Assembly (NCBI RefSeq): GCF_030732845.1
Contig: NZ_JASHKA010000039.1
Location: 1 to 42,823, forward strand
DNA from: Roseibium sp. MMSF_3544
GTDB lineage: Bacteria; Pseudomonadota; Alphaproteobacteria; Rhizobiales; Stappiaceae
Direction of reading: 5' to 3'
DNA: 42,823 nucleotides
A model generated the notes under the pieces. It saw nothing but the letters and a program-made list of their open reading frames with translations, ran no database searches and was not told where the DNA came from. A program made the position numbers and the translations under genes. Below are positions 16,784-24,546 of this stretch, one piece after another. Numbering within the stretch: position 1 is the first letter of the stretch; each line of letters starts with the position of its first letter.

Positions 16784-17662
16784 TTAGACGGCACCTTTCA
16801 TGATGCCTGATATCCGCTCCAGGTCTGGAAGCCCGGATGCCTTGGAGAAACCGTGGACGGCTTGCAGGAAGTTCATGTTCAATCCGTTCTTGGCGGCCAG
16901 TCCCCGGCTTTCTGCCATTTCCAGCAGTGGTGTCTGAAGCGGATCGTAAACAATGTCATAGACGAGCACATCGGAATTGGCCTGATCCAGATCGGAAGCG
17001 TCCAATGGACTTGCGTCCTTGACGCCGTTGGCAAAACCGACCGGTGTGCAGTTCACGATCAAGGCGCTGTCGGCGATCGCTGGCTTAATCTGGTCATATG
17101 AGATGATACTCGCGCTTATCTTGTTGCAAAAGTCCTGCACGATTTCAGGTGTTCTGGAAACAATGGTCAGGGATGCGCCGGCGTCGGCCAGATACGCCGC
17201 AACGGCTTTTCCGGCGCCGCCCGGACCGAGCAGCAAGACCTTCACGCCACTGAGGTCAGGTATGGCGGTGCAGACTTCAGTCAGAGCAGCTTCACCATCC
17301 GTATTCGTGCCGCAAAGAATTCCAGCCTCGTTGCGAAACAGACAGTTTACCGCGCCAATCTTCTGGGCTTGTGGCGTCAGACGTTCCGCACCCAGCCAGG
17401 TCGCAATATCTTCCTTGTAGGGCACGGCAACCGCACCACCGATGAAATCCGTATCGGCGGCGAGATACTCAAGAAGCTTCTCCAGGTTTTCCGAAAGGAC
17501 ATCCATCGGGACCATGCGTTCCGCGCGGTCGAATGCTTGAAACGCAGCGTTCCAAAGCAAGGGTGAGCGCGCACCTTTTGAAGGGGAAAGTCCGATAATT
17601 CCCGCATATCTCTTGCCGGCATCAAGACCAGGTTCGTTCTCCAGGAATTCAGCAATCTTCAT
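16784..17662 (-). CDS. Shikimate/quinate dehydrogenase-like oxidoreductase
   Basis: This 292-residue protein has the AroE fold: an N-terminal substrate domain and a Rossmann NADP domain with GPGGAGKA (about 146-153). The catalytic pair is present, as Lys83 in VAVPYKED and Asp122 in GTNTDGEA. Also seen are VNCTPVGF and NGLNMNFLQA. The substrate-carboxylate motif, usually SxSP (HSKSP in E. coli AroE), reads GARSP, so one serine is replaced by Ala; the conserved H-N after it is W-N. Start ATG 17662 has AAGGA nine bases upstream. It closes the operon of DAHP-synthase-like and CMP-sugar genes, so I infer a specialised reductase for a glycan precursor rather than the housekeeping AroE. Confidence 0.85.
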   Translation of the reverse strand: MKIAEFLENEPGLDAGKRYAGIIGLSPSKGARSPLLWNAAFQAFDRAERMVPMDVLSENLEKLLEYLAADTDFIGGAVAVPYKEDIATWLGAERLTPQAQKIGAVNCLFRNEAGILCGTNTDGEAALTEVCTAIPDLSGVKVLLLGPGGAGKAVAAYLADAGASLTIVSRTPEIVQDFCNKISASIISYDQIKPAIADSALIVNCTPVGFANGVKDASPLDASDLDQANSDVLVYDIVYDPLQTPLLEMAESRGLAAKNGLNMNFLQAVHGFSKASGLPDLERISGIMKGAV

Positions 17663-17853
17663 AGCACCAGGTCCTTGAGCATTTTTTGGCGACGGCCGAC
17701 GCATCCGTCATTTTCGTTTTCGACCGGCCCGCGCCAGATGTTCGAGCGCGAGGCCAGTCTGAGGTAAAGGTTTCCCGCCTCATTGAAACCATTCCGCCCA
17801 GATCCGGAAAGAGACGTGAGCAGGTTCAAGCTGGTCCCCGTTTTCGTCGCAGA

Positions 17854-18756
17854 TCAGGAAAGACTTCTTCCCATGGTCCTGTTCACGACACGCGCGACAC
17901 CTTCCATGGACTGCATCACGTCGTCAAAAGCGTCGAAGTTGATCGGCTGGAGAGGGTCGACCGCCGAGTTTTCGGGGTCCGGATGCACTTCAAGCATAAT
18001 GGCATCGGCTCCACAGGCCACCGACGCCAAAGACATCGGCTTGACCCAGTCTCTCCAGAAAGTCGCATGACTTGGGTCGACGGCAACTGGCAGGTGGGTG
18101 ATGTCTTTCGCGGCCGGAACGACTTGAAGATCGAGCAGAAAACGCGAGGAGTCCTTGTGTGTGTGCGGGACGGTCACGCCGCGCTCACACAAGATTACCT
18201 TCTCGTTTCCTTCCACGAGCGCATATTCCACCGCGCCGAGCCAGTCCCGCAGCGAGCAGCCGAAATGACGTTTGATCATGAGCGGTTTGCCGGTTTTGGC
18301 TGCGGCGGTGATCAAAGGAAAGTTCTGCATGTTGCGAGAGCCGATCTGAAGAATGTCCGCAACCTCGCACACAAGGTCGAGGTAACGCTCTTCCATGATC
18401 TCGGTAATGATCCCGATTCCGGCCTCTTTCTTCGCCGTCCCCAGCCACGCAATGCCGTCTTCCCGGGTTTCGGTGTACTTGGCAGACCGATAGGGAAAGG
18501 TAAGCGGCTTAAAGGCGCCGCCGCGCAGGAACTGAGCGCCGCGAGCCTTCACCGCAAGGGCCGTTTCTACAATCATGTCTTCGTTTTCGACCATATTGGG
18601 GCCGGCAAACACCGGAATATGGTCGCCACCAAACTGCGCACCAGCAATTTCGAACGTCGAAAAATGGTCCGCTGATTTCTTCGCGGCCAGTGGAAACTTC
18701 GTCGCGAGGTCTTCGCTCGAGACATCTTTTCCGGGGGCTTTGTTTTCAATGGCCAT
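17854..18756 (-). CDS. DAHP synthase-like (type I-beta/KdsA superfamily) enzyme with altered active site
   Basis: This 300-residue TIM-barrel enzyme aligns along its length with I-beta 3-deoxy-7-phosphoheptulonate synthases, which condense PEP with erythrose 4-phosphate. Retained are RGGAFKP (78-84), QIGSRNMQNF (137-146), Lys162-Arg163 for PEP, and metal-type ligands His230 (DPSH), Glu256 (LEVHP) and Asp267. Two key positions differ. The metal-ligand Cys of GPC is Asn54 (AGPN), as in metal-independent Kdo8P synthases. KPRTSPY, whose Arg and Thr hold the aldehyde phosphate, reads KPLTFPY. Start ATG has GGAGA five bases upstream and overlaps the preceding gene by 11 bases. I infer a 3-deoxy-ulosonate synthase with a different aldehyde. 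A plain DAHP synthase remains possible. Confidence 0.85.
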   Translation of the reverse strand: MAIENKAPGKDVSSEDLATKFPLAAKKSADHFSTFEIAGAQFGGDHIPVFAGPNMVENEDMIVETALAVKARGAQFLRGGAFKPLTFPYRSAKYTETREDGIAWLGTAKKEAGIGIITEIMEERYLDLVCEVADILQIGSRNMQNFPLITAAAKTGKPLMIKRHFGCSLRDWLGAVEYALVEGNEKVILCERGVTVPHTHKDSSRFLLDLQVVPAAKDITHLPVAVDPSHATFWRDWVKPMSLASVACGADAIMLEVHPDPENSAVDPLQPINFDAFDDVMQSMEGVARVVNRTMGRSLS

Positions 18757-19852
18757 GAGTGTCTCCGTTTACGGTGGGTGTGCGAACGCCGAGTCGCGAG
18801 GAAAGGGGTTTGTCGTCGATATTGACCCAGGTTCCGGCTTCAATGCTTTTGTAAAGCGCGTGCACAAGCTGGACGCTACGAACCGCGTCATGTGCGGGCA
18901 CCGGTGGCTCTAGATTGCCGGTCCGCAAGCTGTCCACGATATCCTGGAGCATCGGGCCATGGCTCAAGCCGTAGCCGGTTGGGACCGCTTGGCTGAATTC
19001 TTCAAAGACATTCTCGTCAGAAGGCCTGCTCTCAATGAATTCCCAGACATCAATCTCATTGAGTGCAATGCCGCCGATCTGCGCCGTACCCTTTTCGCCG
19101 ACGATGGAGAGAGACGCTTCGAAGTCTCTCGGTCGGGCAGCGGTGGTCGCCTCAATCGTGCCGAGTGCGCCGTTGGCGAACTGGATTGCGGCGACCATGG
19201 TGTCTTCGGCTTCAAGCTCGTTCATGCGGTTTGCCATGGCTGCGGAAACACGTTCGACCGGCCCGCAAATCCAGTTTAGGGCATCCACGTGATGGATCGC
19301 CTGCTGATTGATAACACCGCCATCCATAGCCCAGGTGCCATGCCAGTCATCTTCGTAATAGGCTTGCTCACGGCACCAGCGAAGGCGAATGCAGGCCGAG
19401 ATGATGCGGCCGAAACGGCCTTCGACGAATGTTTCTTTCAGCTTCCTGACCGCGGGGTTGTAGCGGTTCTGAAAAATGCAGCCATACATGCGCCCCATCG
19501 AGGTGGCCAGTTCGGCGAGTTCGTAGGCATCGTCAGGAAGCAAGGTGATGGGTTTTTCCGAGACGACGTGGCAACCCTTTTCAAGAGCTGTCCGGGCGTG
19601 CACCGCGTGATCACCGCTTGGTGTGAGCACCAGAACCAGATCCGGCCTCGCTTCACCGATCAATTCGTCCAGCGACGAATAGGCGGTCGAATTGAGCGCA
19701 CGCGCGGTCGCGCTTGCAGCCTGGCTTCGAGCGTCAGCACATCCGACAATTTCAAGCCCGCTCACCCCCGGATCACCGGTCAGGATCTTAACGTAGTGTT
19801 GCGCAACTCGCCCGCAGCCCAGGAGGCCGACTCGAATGTTGGTTCTATTCAT
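18746..19852 (-). CDS. Gfo/Idh/MocA-family oxidoreductase
   Basis: This 368-residue NAD(P)-dependent sugar dehydrogenase has an N-terminal Rossmann fold (RVGLLGCGRVAQHY, residues 7-20) and the family's catalytic EKPITLLPDDA near residue 99, followed by the C-terminal alpha/beta substrate domain with GGVINQQAIHHVDAL. That last motif recalls WlbA-type UDP-sugar 3-dehydrogenases. It overlaps the upstream gene by four bases and the downstream gene by 11, so all three are translationally coupled. In this operon it probably oxidises a sugar nucleotide or a precursor of the CMP-activated sugar; the substrate is unknown. Confidence 0.9.
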   Translation of the reverse strand: MNRTNIRVGLLGCGRVAQHYVKILTGDPGVSGLEIVGCADARSQAASATARALNSTAYSSLDELIGEARPDLVLVLTPSGDHAVHARTALEKGCHVVSEKPITLLPDDAYELAELATSMGRMYGCIFQNRYNPAVRKLKETFVEGRFGRIISACIRLRWCREQAYYEDDWHGTWAMDGGVINQQAIHHVDALNWICGPVERVSAAMANRMNELEAEDTMVAAIQFANGALGTIEATTAARPRDFEASLSIVGEKGTAQIGGIALNEIDVWEFIESRPSDENVFEEFSQAVPTGYGLSHGPMLQDIVDSLRTGNLEPPVPAHDAVRSVQLVHALYKSIEAGTWVNIDDKPLSSRLGVRTPTVNGDTHGH

Positions 19853-21237
19853 GATTTGGGCTTCTCGCTACCATTTGCGCTGCGCCAGTTCAGGAGCATT
19901 TGCTCGGTCAACTGCATGGTCTTTTGGTCACGAATTTCGATACGTGACAGTGGGTCATTCACCTCAACGATCCCGAGCCGTCCCGACAATGGTTCTCCCA
20001 GGCGAATGTTCATCGGGTGTGTAACGCATCCCAGCCCGAACAGTCCAACCAGAGCATGCTTGTCGCGCAGATTGCGGGGCGTTGAAACCGGTTCGCTGGT
20101 ATCTTCAATCCGGCCGTCCCGGTCTCGGAACCAGATATGCCGGCTTTCGCTCTGTCCGGCGATCACGGCATCAAATCCTTCGTCCAGAGCAAGCGAAATC
20201 ATTTCCTCGAGCAGCGTATCGGGCCTGAAGGGATACGTTTCGCCCAAGACAGCAACAAGGTCCGGCACACCATACAAGTGCTCGACTTCTTCCAGGGTCC
20301 ATTGCAGCACGTCGCCGATACCGACGATGTCGTCGCTGAGATGAGCCGGTCGAAGAAACGGAACCTCGGCTCCGAGATCTCTGGCAAGCTGCGCCGTTTC
20401 CTCGCAATCGGTGCTGACGATGACCTTGTCGATCGAGGGGGAGGCCTGCGCCTGCATGACCGCATATTTCAACAGCGGTCCGTTTTCACCAGTAATCGAT
20501 TTGCCCCGCACGGGTATGATGGCGAAAACCTGGGACTTGTGCATGGCGTGGCGGCCGAGATCCGCCGCTCCGCTGATCTGCTCCATTATCCGCACGACAT
20601 TGTGTGCCCGGTCGGCATCGAGATCCTGGTGAATCCCGTGATAATGATAAACGGAAGCCTCCGGTTCGTAGACGATCTTCAATCCCGCATCGATAACGGT
20701 CTTGCCCCACAGGCGGTCTTCGATATTGGAAAGATCATTGTCGAAGGGAAAGCGCTCCCAGATACTCCGGCGAAACGCTGAGTTGGCGTTGTGAAAGAAA
20801 CTGTCTTTGAGCTGAGTTTTCTTGTCGAGCCCGAAGACGATCATGAGGTCGCGCTTGTCGAATGGCGAACTGAACGACAACGGTTGCTGGCGGCCGTAAA
20901 CACCCGCGACGTCCGGATCATCCAGATCCGCAACAAGATTTGTAAGCCATGCTTCGTTGGTCGGTACGCAATGTCCGGAAAGGCACACCAGAATGTCGCC
21001 CTTGCTGGCCTCGATCCCGAGATTGATCGCCAGCCCAGGCTTGAAATCCGTGATTTCTACGAGATTGATCGGATACTTGGATGCTTTGGCAACTGTGCGG
21101 TCTGTTGATTTGTTGTCGACCAGAATGACCTCGAAATTCGGATAGTCCTGTCTGAAAACGCTCTTGAGGCAGGCGCTGATCCAGCGTTCTTCATTCTTGG
21201 TCCTGATGATTATGGACACCAGTGGTGCATTGCTCAT
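19849..21237 (-). CDS. GT2 glycosyltransferase fused to a CMP-sugar synthetase-like domain
   Basis: The 462 residues hold two domains. Residues 1-230 are a GT-A family 2 glycosyltransferase (VSIIIRTKNEERWISACL, DNKSTDRTV), with SGHC where a DxD-type motif is common, and SNIEDRLWG further on. From about residue 236 follows a NeuA-like nucleotidyltransferase domain: VFAIIPVRGKS, VIVSTDCEETAQLARDLGAEVPFLRPA and VAVLGETYPFRPDTL. Its nucleotide-binding motif is altered from the usual ARGGSKGIPGKN, so the domain may be inactive or changed in specificity. A canonical NeuA is encoded just upstream. The ribosome site is weak. I infer coupling of activated-sugar supply and transfer in one polypeptide. 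Confidence 0.87.
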   Translation of the reverse strand: MSNAPLVSIIIRTKNEERWISACLKSVFRQDYPNFEVILVDNKSTDRTVAKASKYPINLVEITDFKPGLAINLGIEASKGDILVCLSGHCVPTNEAWLTNLVADLDDPDVAGVYGRQQPLSFSSPFDKRDLMIVFGLDKKTQLKDSFFHNANSAFRRSIWERFPFDNDLSNIEDRLWGKTVIDAGLKIVYEPEASVYHYHGIHQDLDADRAHNVVRIMEQISGAADLGRHAMHKSQVFAIIPVRGKSITGENGPLLKYAVMQAQASPSIDKVIVSTDCEETAQLARDLGAEVPFLRPAHLSDDIVGIGDVLQWTLEEVEHLYGVPDLVAVLGETYPFRPDTLLEEMISLALDEGFDAVIAGQSESRHIWFRDRDGRIEDTSEPVSTPRNLRDKHALVGLFGLGCVTHPMNIRLGEPLSGRLGIVEVNDPLSRIEIRDQKTMQLTEQMLLNWRSANGSEKPKS

Positions 21238-21427
21238 TTACGTGCTCTGTATTCTCGAGCCTTCATCAAATGGGCTCTAGTGCGCTTTGGTACCGAGTTG
21301 CAGCGCCGGCCACCAGTGCCTGAAGACCACATGCACTCGATTTCACCCGAACCCCGGGCTGAAAAGGGCGTTGCGGCGCTGTTGTTAACCACGAGACCAG
21401 CTTCAGTGCAACCGGAATGGGACGAAC

Positions 21428-22162
21428 TCAGTGGTCGGGGTTCAGAATTTGGGGAGCATTCGTAGGGTCATTGGCTTTCAGCCAGGCTATTGCCTGTTCA
21501 CAGAGAAAAAAGTCGAATTCGTTGTGAATGTCCAAACCCGTTTCGGTCCTATCGTTGATGATCGGAAGCACCTTGTCACCGATACGGCGTCCACCGCGCC
21601 AAAGATGGGCCCTGCTTGCGCAGGTCAGACCGGTGTCCTCCCTGTAGATCTTCTTGCGGACCTGTCGTGAGGAATAGGAAGCCATCCAGTCCTGAAGGCG
21701 GCGGAAGCCGACTTCATCGTCGTTCATCCAGTAGTTCTTGTGTGTCGCATGTGCCGAAAATGCGCTTTCAAGGTCCGGATTGTCCTTGAGCGCGTCGACG
21801 GCCTGCTTGATCCAGGCAGGATTTCTGAAGATGTCCGTTGCCGTCAGAAAGACGCAAATGTCAAACGTGTCGTTGACGAGCGCTTCGTAGCTTACCAGCG
21901 CGTGTTGCAGCGTTTCTTCGGTCGTCGAAAGGTCTTGCGCCAATTCTGCCGGCCGGATGAAGGGGACTTTGGCACCGTAACATTTTGCAAGTTCGGCAAT
22001 TTCCTCAGAGTCGGTCGTCACGAGTACTTCGTCACAGACGCCGCTCAGCCGGGCGGCGGATATCGGGTATGCGATCAAAGGATGTCCATCAAGTGACTTA
22101 ATGTTCTTTCCGGGCAGTCCCTTGGACCCGCCCCTTGCAGGAATAATCGCTATCGTCTTCAT
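21428..22162 (-). CDS. Acylneuraminate cytidylyltransferase-like (CMP-sugar synthetase)
   Basis: This 244-residue enzyme is of the NeuA/KdsB type that makes a CMP-linked 2-keto-3-deoxy acid sugar from CTP. The full nucleotide-binding motif IPARGGSKGLPGKN is at residues 7-20, followed by VLVTTDSEEIAELA and CVFLTATDIFRNP. Length matches single-domain CMP-NeuAc synthetases (225-245). It lies between the GT29 gene and the GT2-NeuA fusion. No NeuB, NeuC or KdsA gene is present in the window; the DAHP-synthase-like protein downstream is the only ulosonate-forming candidate. The true sugar acid is unknown. Confidence 0.9.
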   Translation of the reverse strand: MKTIAIIPARGGSKGLPGKNIKSLDGHPLIAYPISAARLSGVCDEVLVTTDSEEIAELAKCYGAKVPFIRPAELAQDLSTTEETLQHALVSYEALVNDTFDICVFLTATDIFRNPAWIKQAVDALKDNPDLESAFSAHATHKNYWMNDDEVGFRRLQDWMASYSSRQVRKKIYREDTGLTCASRAHLWRGGRRIGDKVLPIINDRTETGLDIHNEFDFFLCEQAIAWLKANDPTNAPQILNPDH

Positions 22163-22181
22163 TGCTTCGATCTCTGTCGGT

Positions 22182-22376
22182 TTAGGTCGCGCTGATACCG
22201 TGTCGGGTTCCGAGGGCTCCTGAATGGTTACGCGTCATGCTCGTATTCTTAAACAGGTGGTGCAGCATATACTTGGGCAGGATCGCCATGGCTACCGCAC
22301 TCTTGCCGGCCCGCCGCAGGTTTTCCGGTTCGTCTTCTCTTTTTTGATTGGTCGGGAAGAAAACGATCCAGGTCAC
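22182..22376 (-). CDS. Doubtful 64-codon ORF in the glycan operon
   Basis: A GTG-initiated ORF fills the gap between the GT29 and CMP-sugar synthetase genes. It has no clear ribosome site and no recognisable domain; an internal ATG would give a 35-residue product starting MAILPKYMLHHLF. It may be a remnant or chance. It is listed because the 235-base gap in an otherwise compact operon is otherwise empty. Confidence 0.2.
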   Translation of the reverse strand: MTWIVFFPTNQKREDEPENLRRAGKSAVAMAILPKYMLHHLFKNTSMTRNHSGALGTRHGISAT

Positions 22377-22397
22377 CCGCCCGGAGAATTCAAAACA

Positions 22398-23081
22398 TCA
22401 TCTTCCGAAAATTCTGTCTTTTGTTTCGCGATCAGAATGAAGGATCTTGTTTTCGATGTAGTGTTTCACATTTTTCTCGGCAAACCGGAAATAATATGCC
22501 GCCTTTTCTGAAAGCGGACGTCGAGCTGGTGCGCCCGAAGCATCGAATTTTTGAATTCTACCTTCCCGCACCAGGTCATCGACCCAGCTCTTTTCTGCAT
22601 TCAGGTCATGAGTGTGCATGCCCTGGTGCGTAAAACCGAAAAGGCGAAGTTGTGCCTGTGGCTCTGCTTCCAGCAATTCCGCGATAATGCAGGCGCCGGT
22701 GGTCGGCTCGAAATCGGTTGTCTCGGCATATTTCTGCAGTTGCTTTCGCGCTCTTTCGATCGGACCGAAACCGAGATATCTGGGCTTGCATTCCTTTTCG
22801 AACAGCCAGTCGACGCGGCCATTTTCCTCGCGATCGTTGACCCAGACTTCCCGGGCGCGGTGAAGCGCCACGGGATTGATGCGTTTGCACATGTAAACGC
22901 GGGCACGATTGATTGCCAAAACATCGACCCGTCGGCCCGCAGCACCACACGACCGCGCCCTGTTGAACCTCAGGACGAGATCTGCTTCATCGATGTGCCC
23001 GGCATTTTCTTGTGATACGGGACCGTTCCCGACGACGGAGATCGAACCGATGTCTTTGTCGTTCAAAATACTGCTGATCAT
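22398..23081 (-). CDS. GT29-family (sialyltransferase-like) glycosyltransferase
   Basis: This ~227-residue protein carries the sialylmotifs of family GT29, which transfer sugars from CMP donors. The L motif is SVVGNGP followed by G-ID-D-VLRFN (about residues 14-50). The S motif is PTTGACIIAELLEAEP to LFGF (about 126-150). The VS motif H-x4-E is His158-Glu163. It lacks a membrane anchor and is shorter than animal sialyltransferases. ATG 23081 is preferred; GTG 23111 would add ten residues and directly follows a stop codon. It is the first gene of the operon and is followed by a CMP-sugar synthetase, which fits CMP-donor use. The acceptor is unknown. Confidence 0.82.
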   Translation of the reverse strand: MISSILNDKDIGSISVVGNGPVSQENAGHIDEADLVLRFNRARSCGAAGRRVDVLAINRARVYMCKRINPVALHRAREVWVNDREENGRVDWLFEKECKPRYLGFGPIERARKQLQKYAETTDFEPTTGACIIAELLEAEPQAQLRLFGFTHQGMHTHDLNAEKSWVDDLVREGRIQKFDASGAPARRPLSEKAAYYFRFAEKNVKHYIENKILHSDRETKDRIFGR

Positions 23082-23489
23082 ATTTTTCCGGTGAAATACA
23101 GACGTACGCACTCACACAAGTTCGCGTTTTCAATGCGGCGGACGTTAGCTTTCCTCCAACTTCAGCACAAGCATGTGAGCTACTATTCCAGTCCTTTGAA
23201 ACGTCTTTGGTTTCCCCAATCTCGCTGACGACTTCATTGAGCCTACTTAGTTCCGGCTGGCTTTCGGGTAGGTTTGCGCTGAGACAGCATCGCTTCCCAC
23301 CTCGCCTTTCGTCTTGAGTAGCGAAACATCACCCGAATTCCAAGCGCGTTTCCTTCTCACGGTTGATGTAGGCAGGCCAGCGGCAGGGATCCCTGGCACG
23401 CAAAAATCGGGGCGAACGGAATATTTTGTCGTTCGGATCGTTTCCCTCATGACCGCGCTGGTGCGGTGCAAAGAACTGAGAGAAACATC
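23082..23489. other. Divergent intergenic region between the GT29 and NTPase genes
   Basis: About 400 bases separate the GT29 start from the NTPase start. On the right side lies an ECF-type promoter (23418-23442) for the NTPase operon. I see no reliable promoter for the glycan operon and no coding sequence. Confidence 0.6.
23418..23442 (+). promoter_or_regulatory. ECF-type promoter of the NTPase-ABC operon
   Basis: GGAAT (23418-23422), a 16-base spacer and CGTT (23439-23442) match the alphaproteobacterial ECF pattern GGAA-N16/17-CGTT. The ATG lies 47 bases downstream. The same pattern precedes the sigma-factor gene and the protease gene at 27.6 kb. Confidence 0.65.
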
Positions 23490-24545
23490 ATGGAACCGAT
23501 TGCCCCTACCCGTCTGATTTCCGCCAAGCGCTCTTACGCAATGCGCCGCGTAAACCTTTCTGAATGCACGCATCTTAACGTCACCGCCCAAAACCCACAG
23601 TCCGGTGACCTGGTTCTGGCGCGTGTGCAGTCCATCGGGTCACACAAGCGTATCGAGCTTCCGAACGGCCGCAAGGCGGTCCTCCATGAGGGGGATGAGA
23701 TACTGCTGGCATTCGGCAACAGATACGCACCCGACCAGTATGAAGCCTATGTGCCCGAAACGCTCGACCCCTGCCATATGGTGGCGGCCGGTGGGATCGC
23801 CGCAAAAGCCGTGACCTGGCACGACAGGTTGTCAGGTCCGACGGCCATTGAACCGATAGGCATCCTCTCACGGTCGAACGGTGAAGCGATCAACCTGAAG
23901 CAGTTTGCGCTACCAACCATCGCCTGCGCGATGCCGTCTGCAGTCTTCGGGGTATTCGGAACCTCCATGAATGCCGGCAAGACAGCAACAGCCGCAGCGC
24001 TGGTCCGCGGTTTTGCAAGGAGTGGCTACAAGGTCGGTGCGCTCAAGGTCACCGGCACGGCTGCCGGCGGTGATCCCTGGCTCATGCACGATTCAGGAGC
24101 CACACAAGTCCTCGATTTCACCGATGGCGGTTTGGCGACCACCTTCGGAACACCGCTGGACACGATTGTCGCCACAACGCGCAACCTGCTGCGCACCCTG
24201 CATCGCTCGGGCTGCGATCTCGCCGTCGTCGAAATCGCCGACGGTCTCTTTCAGGATGAGACGCGACAGGTTGCCGCCAGTCCCCTGATGCACTCCCTGT
24301 TCGACGGCGTCCTTTTTGCCGCCGGCGACGCGCTTGGCGCAGTCGCAGGCGTTCACAGCCTTGAAAGACTTGGCTATCCGGTTCTCGGCATTTCAGGGGC
24401 TGTCATGCAGTCACCGCTCGCCGTCCGCGAAGCCATTGTGAATGTGGACGTGCCCGCGTTTTCGCTCGCGGACCTGCAGAACCCGAACACAATCCCGGGG
24501 ATGATGGAACACGCCGTTTCCGGGCACCTTGCGGCGGCACAGTGA
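23490..24545 (+). CDS. P-loop NTPase of unknown role (DUF1611/dethiobiotin-synthetase-like fold)
   Basis: This 351-residue protein has an N-terminal beta-rich region (about 25-90) with the conserved-looking GDLVLARV and FGNRYAPDQYEAYVP. A nucleotide-binding domain follows, with the P-loop GTSMNAGKT at 157-165. Its G-x5-GKT spacing is that of dethiobiotin synthetase and MobB-like proteins. KVTGTAAGGDPW, DFTDGG and a Walker-B-like LAVVEIADGLFQDE come after it. I start at ATG 23490 (MEPIAPTRL). Only one base separates its stop from the next gene's ATG, so the pair is translated together. No pathway is known to me; the ECF-type promoter suggests an envelope or stress role. Confidence 0.8.
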   Translation: MEPIAPTRLISAKRSYAMRRVNLSECTHLNVTAQNPQSGDLVLARVQSIGSHKRIELPNGRKAVLHEGDEILLAFGNRYAPDQYEAYVPETLDPCHMVAAGGIAAKAVTWHDRLSGPTAIEPIGILSRSNGEAINLKQFALPTIACAMPSAVFGVFGTSMNAGKTATAAALVRGFARSGYKVGALKVTGTAAGGDPWLMHDSGATQVLDFTDGGLATTFGTPLDTIVATTRNLLRTLHRSGCDLAVVEIADGLFQDETRQVAASPLMHSLFDGVLFAAGDALGAVAGVHSLERLGYPVLGISGAVMQSPLAVREAIVNVDVPAFSLADLQNPNTIPGMMEHAVSGHLAAAQ

Positions 24546-24546
24546 C

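Noticed and set aside
17686..18675. Long plus-strand ORF of 329 codons
   Set aside because: It lies antisense to the DAHP-synthase-like gene, is rich in Arg, His and Gln and has no domain; the minus-strand gene has clear motifs and operon context.
23247..23591. Minus-strand ORF of 114 codons between the GT29 and NTPase genes
   Set aside because: It overlaps the ECF-type promoter and the NTPase start antisense and has no recognisable features.
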